Shown here: positions 51,758-64,000 of the stretch, one piece after another
How the letters are laid out: each line of letters opens with the position of its first letter
How positions within the stretch are numbered: position 1 is the stretch's first letter
From: Drosophila pseudoobscura
Taxonomy: Eukaryota > Arthropoda > Insecta > Diptera > Drosophilidae
Reading direction: 5' to 3'
Assembly: GCF_009870125.1 (NCBI RefSeq)
Contig: NC_046679.1
Location: 186,001-250,000 of the forward strand
Length of the DNA stretch: 64,000 nt
Position numbers and translations under genes: made by a program
The notes under the pieces: model-generated
Seen by the model: the letters and a program-made list of their open reading frames with translations, nothing else
Told to the model about the DNA's origin: nothing
Databases searched by the model: none

Positions 51758-54434
51758 TCAGGTGGCCACTACTGCCTTGAAGGCGCACTGGTTATTCTGC
51801 ATCAGCGCCGGCCAAAGGAAGGCCTTAATAAGGTCCGAGCGTCGGTCAGATTTCGGATGACGTTCGTGCTTCTCGGGCCGGAGGAAGCCTAAGTAGATTA
51901 AAACAAAATTTTAGCGTATTATGATTAATATTAAACAAAATGTTCTTACCCAGACTGAAGTCCATGTCCAGATAATAGGGAGCCTTCTGGTTGATCATGC
52001 GCCAAGCCAGCCGTACACAGGCGCTCACATAGTGGGTGAGTGGGGGACACGATTCCAGGCATGGGTACTCGTGAAGTGTGGATAAAACCTGGTTGAAGAC
52101 GGACCGCTCAATCTCGCCTAGGGGAAAACTGTCCGTGGTCTCGTGCAGATGGTGGCGCACAGCCCGATCCAGGGCCAAGGTCGATTCGCTGCTGCTGTCT
52201 AGTGCGCAGTTAAGGACCCGGCGCACCTCCATCACTTTCCGCTCCCGCATCGCGTGGCAAAGGCGGAAAGAAAGCTGTTCAAAGAGAAGAGTTTCAATCA
52301 TTAGAGGTGCTCTACCCACTGATCCTGATCCAGTAAGGTGCGGTGTCATTCATCTCCAATCGAAAGTCATTCAACGAAAACAGGTCTTACCAGGAGTTCA
52401 GATCTGCATCGCTGAAATAGTTTCTCGATCTGTGCGTGGCCGACGCCTGCAGCGTCACTTTCCCTGAGCTCGTTTTCTTCTGTAAAGTGCAACCATCGCA
52501 AGATCGATTTGGATAAATTGATATTTTGCAATACCAATTTGCTGCCTGATAGGACCTGCACCTAATGGCCGTGAGCCTCTATCTCTAAAAAGTGATTGGC
52601 AAGTAGAAACTTCATGCAGTCGCTGTGGTAGCAGTTTTAGAGTTACTGTACTTCTTGCCAATGGAATGAGTTGTAATTAATTTAAATGTATCTGACCTCC
52701 AATATAACTCATATGAATACTGTATCGAAAGTTTGAATTGCTAATTTGGTGATGGAACTCCGAGAATTAAGTTGTTTTTTTTCCAACACCCACAGCCATC
52801 TTCCATCAATCATTACTACGACCTATGGCAACTCCTAACAAGAGAGATAAGATCTACGATAATAAAGAAGATAATAGATTAACGCTTAGGCAACAGGCGA
52901 CATGCGGAATTTCTCTTTGAGTCATTGGCAATTGAAAGTTTTACCGACATTGAATTGACAGTTTAATTACCAATGACTTGCCCCGATCGGTTTAATCTCA
53001 AAATGTTATTTTGGCCACTTCTACCATCCATACTATATCATAACGGTACAGACATGTGCACCGTTAACCAAAAACCGGAATTTTAAACTTTTCTAGTGAG
53101 GAAGAGGAGACCTTGCCGCTACTTACCACGATCATGGAGAAGAGTATCTTTCCCTTCAGACTGTGCGCGTGCTTCAGCTGGGGCAGACTGTCCAACGCCT
53201 CTAGGGCATCTGCTCGGTTCTCTATGTACTGATTTCGATAGAGCGACACCATTTCACTGTGGAGCAAATAAAATCGTGGGCAGAGCCCCACACGTCAATA
53301 AGAGAGAGTTTGTATTTGACTTCGATGTGGGTGTAGACGCCATCGAAGCAGGTCAAGTGTTAGAACACAGTAAAAGTACCTGCCGTCATCGCTGGCGGAG
53401 TCGTCCGAGTGGTAGCCATCGCTACAGCTGCTCCCACCGGCAGTCACGGGGACCTTTTCTATGGCCAAGGGATTTGGTGGAACGCTCTCCGGCCCCATCA
53501 TGTGTAGGACGACCTCGCATCCGCGCGAGAAATTCATCAGGAGACCGGCGGCTGGGCGCTTCTCCACGTTGGCCTGTGCGTCTAGGCGCTTCACCTGTCC
53601 CACGCAGGAGAGGACTTCCTTGTCGTTCTCTACGCGGGTGCTGAGATTCTCGACGAGCGTTTGGAGTTGCTTTAGCGTGGGTTTGTCCAACATGGTCAGC
53701 AGCGTTTTGTTGTCTATCAGCCGCTGCTGGATGTCTCCGTAGTTGATGGCCAGGAGGCGCTGGTGGGAGGAATGGGCCGGATCCTGGTTGATCGTCACCA
53801 TGCTCAGTTCCTCCAGCTTGTGTATAGCCATCTTATAGGTCTCGACGTGTCGCTGCAGCTCTGTCTTCAAAGCCACGTGCAGCGAGATAAGCTGCCCCGA
53901 GGCATCCGTGGTCAGCCCGTGCACCCCCAATCCCTGCACAGCATTGTCGAAGCTGCGGCGCCGCTCGCGCAAGCTTTGTCGGAGATTGGGCTCGTATTGC
54001 GCCAAAGCCTGGAGCAGCTTGGTGCATCTCTGTCGCAGTCCGGACTCGTGGGGATTTGCAAAGAGCCGGACAAGCTGCCAGGCCACGGTCTCGCTAGGAA
54101 CATCCGGCTTGGGAGTTGTGTTTAGGGTGGTCAACCTGTGATGGGAGAGGCGATTAAAATCTCACATCTTTGTTAAGCAGCTTATTTACCTTGTGAAGAA
54201 GGACTCCAGCAAGTAGGCACTATGTGGCAGATGCTCCAGCAGCAGGTCGAGCGGCAGCTCGGCAATTACCGAGCGTAGGACAGAGGGACCCAACCTTCCG
54301 ACGACTCCTGCGGCTTCGCGGTACTGTCTTCCCTCGGAAAGAAGCATCAGGCGGCGTAGAACCTGCCTCGGGCTAGTGAGGAACTCGCGTCCATCCCGCG
54401 AGGGGCCACGAATGCGTTCCCTGCTGTCTGCCAT
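51758..54434 (-). CDS. Mitochondria-eating protein (Mieap/SPATA18)-like
   Basis: Five coding exons in phase: 54190-54434, 53380-54135, 53127-53256, 51950-52274 and 51758-51888 (1,587 nt, 528 aa; human SPATA18 is about 538 aa). The ATG at 54434 (MADSRERIRG) is the first in frame. The N-terminal half is helical and includes likely coiled coil (about residues 105-260; ALKTELQRHVETYKMAIHKL). An acidic linker (SDGYHSDDSASDDGSE) follows, then the C-terminal region with LSFRLCHAMRERKV, a YVSACVRLAWRMINQKAPYY segment and the end RSDLIKAFLWPAL, FKAVVAT, which fits the Mieap C-terminal domain pattern (SD-x-I-x3-WPAL, then K-x-VV-x-T). Vertebrate Mieap controls mitochondrial quality by binding cardiolipin-rich membranes. 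The intron 52275-53126 (852 nt) holds no recognised gene. The family call is by pattern. Confidence 0.72.
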
Positions 54435-62475
<8,041 letters not shown>

Positions 62476-63696
62476 CTACTCCTGCACCGTGAAAGTCAAC
62501 TGCTTGCTGCGAGAGCTCTCGAATCGGTTTGGGGTATGCATGCTGAGCATGGCGGAGATCCCCAGGCCTAGGATGCCGAGCAGGAGGGTGACTACGAAGA
62601 GACCCGACAGGATAGGGGCCGAGATGAATCCAACGCAATCGTAGACCTCGCCGAACTCCTTACGCCCGTTCAGCCATGGCTGCACCTGGAAGTCGGACAC
62701 AATAAGGCTCTGCAGAGTCTCGTTTTTGTTGGGGTTATTAAAGCTCAAGTCGTTGGCGGAGCATCGATAGGAGAAGCCCAGCGGGGCCGAGGGCAGAGTG
62801 TAATCGTCGCCTCGTGCCAGGAGTACGCTCTTCAGTTCCCTGTACTCCACCTCAACGTTTCGCAGGATCCATGTGCCACGCGCCAATGAGAACTTGAAGC
62901 GGAGCGTGCACTTCTCGCCGCTGTGCATAAAGGTAATGCTGAGCCGACCGTAGCCCTTAGCGTGCTGATCGTCAAAGGTGATCTGCTTTATGTGCTCCTC
63001 CAGGCGCAATGTCTCGTTGGTAAGCCGCAGCTCGGGGGGACCGTTCAGGGAAAGAACCGCCTTGTTTCCTTCTGCCACGTAAATGAAGCTTGCCTCTGTC
63101 TCCTCGGCAACGTCAGCAGGAGGTCCCTCAGCCGTTTTTTTGGGTTCTTCCTCGGTGGTTTCACGTTTGGCGAGGAAATGTGCCTCCTCCTCGCGACTGG
63201 CTAAGATTCCCAGAACCTCACCATTCCCGTAGATCCGTAGAGCGTCATTGTAGGCCGTCACAATCTCAGCGTCGTCGTCTTCCCCGTGCCCAGATAAGCT
63301 TATGACCTGCACGACAAATTTAGGGGTTGACAACCAGTAGTATTTATCAGCTCTTTTTCTTAGTATACACACCTCAATGTTGGCATTGTACCCGAAGGGC
63401 TCAGCTATCAGCCTGCGCTCTGGTAAATAGGTCCAGGTGCCACTCTTCACCAGATTCTGGAACTTGGGGTACTTTATGCCCTCCAGACGACTGGTCGTGT
63501 TCCTCACGAAAACTACAACAGCCTTGGCCTCCCGAAACAGTTGCGTCAGTGGCTGCTCCCTGCTACTGGCCTCAACTAGCGCCTGAGCTTGCAAGCTGGA
63601 TACCTTGTGGTGACCCCAGAAGAGGAAGGGTCCGCTGATGGTCGCACCGCAACTGTAAACCAGGCCCAGCAATATCCCAACGAGAATTAGCCGCAT
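62476..63696 (-). CDS. VhaAC45RP: V-ATPase accessory subunit Ac45-like (ATP6AP1 family)
   Basis: The protein starts with a signal peptide (MRLILVGILLGLVYS), has a lumenal domain beginning GPFLFWGHHKVSSL, a Glu-rich linker (REEEAHFLAKRETTEEEPKK), a second lumenal domain with Cys pairs (EKCTLRFKFSLARGTW; SYRCSANDLSF; DCVGFIS), one transmembrane helix (APILSGLFVVTLLLGILGLG) and a short tail (SKQLTFTVQE). This is the layout of Ac45/ATP6AP1, which guides V-ATPase assembly and transport. The frame is open throughout, but 63307-63372 has the form of a 66-nt intron (GTGTGT donor, GTCGTGCAG acceptor) that is a multiple of three. Splicing joins NANIE to VISLSG and gives 384 aa from exons 63373-63696 and 62476-63306. 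In D. melanogaster the Ac45-related paralogue VhaAC45RP (CG31030) lies in the distal 3R region, so I prefer that assignment over VhaAC45 itself. Confidence 0.8.
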   Translation of the reverse strand: MRLILVGILLGLVYSCGATISGPFLFWGHHKVSSLQAQALVEASSREQPLTQLFREAKAVVVFVRNTTSRLEGIKYPKFQNLVKSGTWTYLPERRLIAEPFGYNANIEVCILRKRADKYYWLSTPKFVVQVISLSGHGEDDDAEIVTAYNDALRIYGNGEVLGILASREEEAHFLAKRETTEEEPKKTAEGPPADVAEETEASFIYVAEGNKAVLSLNGPPELRLTNETLRLEEHIKQITFDDQHAKGYGRLSITFMHSGEKCTLRFKFSLARGTWILRNVEVEYRELKSVLLARGDDYTLPSAPLGFSYRCSANDLSFNNPNKNETLQSLIVSDFQVQPWLNGRKEFGEVYDCVGFISAPILSGLFVVTLLLGILGLGISAMLSMHTPNRFESSRSKQLTFTVQE

Positions 63697-64000
63697 TTTG
63701 TATAGCTCTGGATATGATTATTCACCGAAATCACTGACACCTCTGACTGACTGCCTGTCCTTCGCTGAAAGAGGAAAGTATGTACGCGAAAAATCGATTT
63801 CGTTCCACGCATGCGCAGAGAATATGAAAATGAAAAGGCGGGTGGTTTCCAAATCGTGGTCGAGAGCTGAAAAGTGAAAATGTTATTTGACAACCTGTTG
63901 CTTTACTTCCAATTTAAGTTAAGTACAATCTAATCTAATAATTAGGGAATCTAATAATTAGGCTGATGACTACGATGGCTAATACAAAAGGCTTTGGTTC
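63697..64000. other. Upstream flank of the Ac45-like gene
   Basis: Probably 5' UTR and promoter of the minus-strand gene starting at 63696. No TATA box or coding exon was seen. Confidence 0.4.

Overview
The window is Drosophila nuclear DNA. The triosephosphate isomerase (Tpi), the adenosine receptor (AdoR) and a V-ATPase accessory-subunit (Ac45-like) protein have fly-type sequences. Introns are short (54-100 nt) with fly splice signals. Intergenic DNA is full of the CATACATATGTATG microsatellites common in fly genomes. In D. melanogaster, Tpi and AdoR lie near the tip of 3R (Muller element E, about 99E), so this is probably the homologous region in another Drosophila species. The exact species cannot be read from the sequence.

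Left edge (1-9.85 kb): a head-to-tail tandem array with a 1,662-bp period, about 5.8 copies. The copies look identical by every check made, apart from the last one. Each unit carries a frameshifted gag fragment of a jockey-clade non-LTR retrotransposon. The last unit is diverged, and a decayed partial copy follows it, as is usual at the edge of a homogenised satellite.

9.85-24.5 kb: AT-rich and gene-poor. It holds an orphan, damaged exon of an Atg16-type WD40 protein, a seven-exon PAN/ZP-domain membrane protein gene (minus strand), a probable dead SVWC-type peptide exon and a 129-bp tandem duplication.

24.5-38.5 kb: gene-rich. A secreted trypsin-like protease lies on the plus strand. On the minus strand follow two tandem paralogues of an insect Cys-rich family (1,001 and 916 aa), which share a 203-bp block with no nucleotide difference (probable gene conversion), then Tpi with a possible upstream alternative coding exon, then AdoR with a very long cytoplasmic tail.

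38.5-64 kb: a 12-kb stretch without a recognisable gene, except a candidate two-exon micro-ORF beside a DRE-like site. Next come a small SH2 adaptor (BLNK/SLP-76-like) and, converging on it, a Mieap/SPATA18-like gene. About 8 kb of non-coding DNA follows, with a (CT)43 repeat. The window ends with the Ac45-like gene (VhaAC45RP-like).

Exon structures were built by hand from open frames, splice consensus and phase agreement. All spliced lengths are exact multiples of three, but no transcript data were available.
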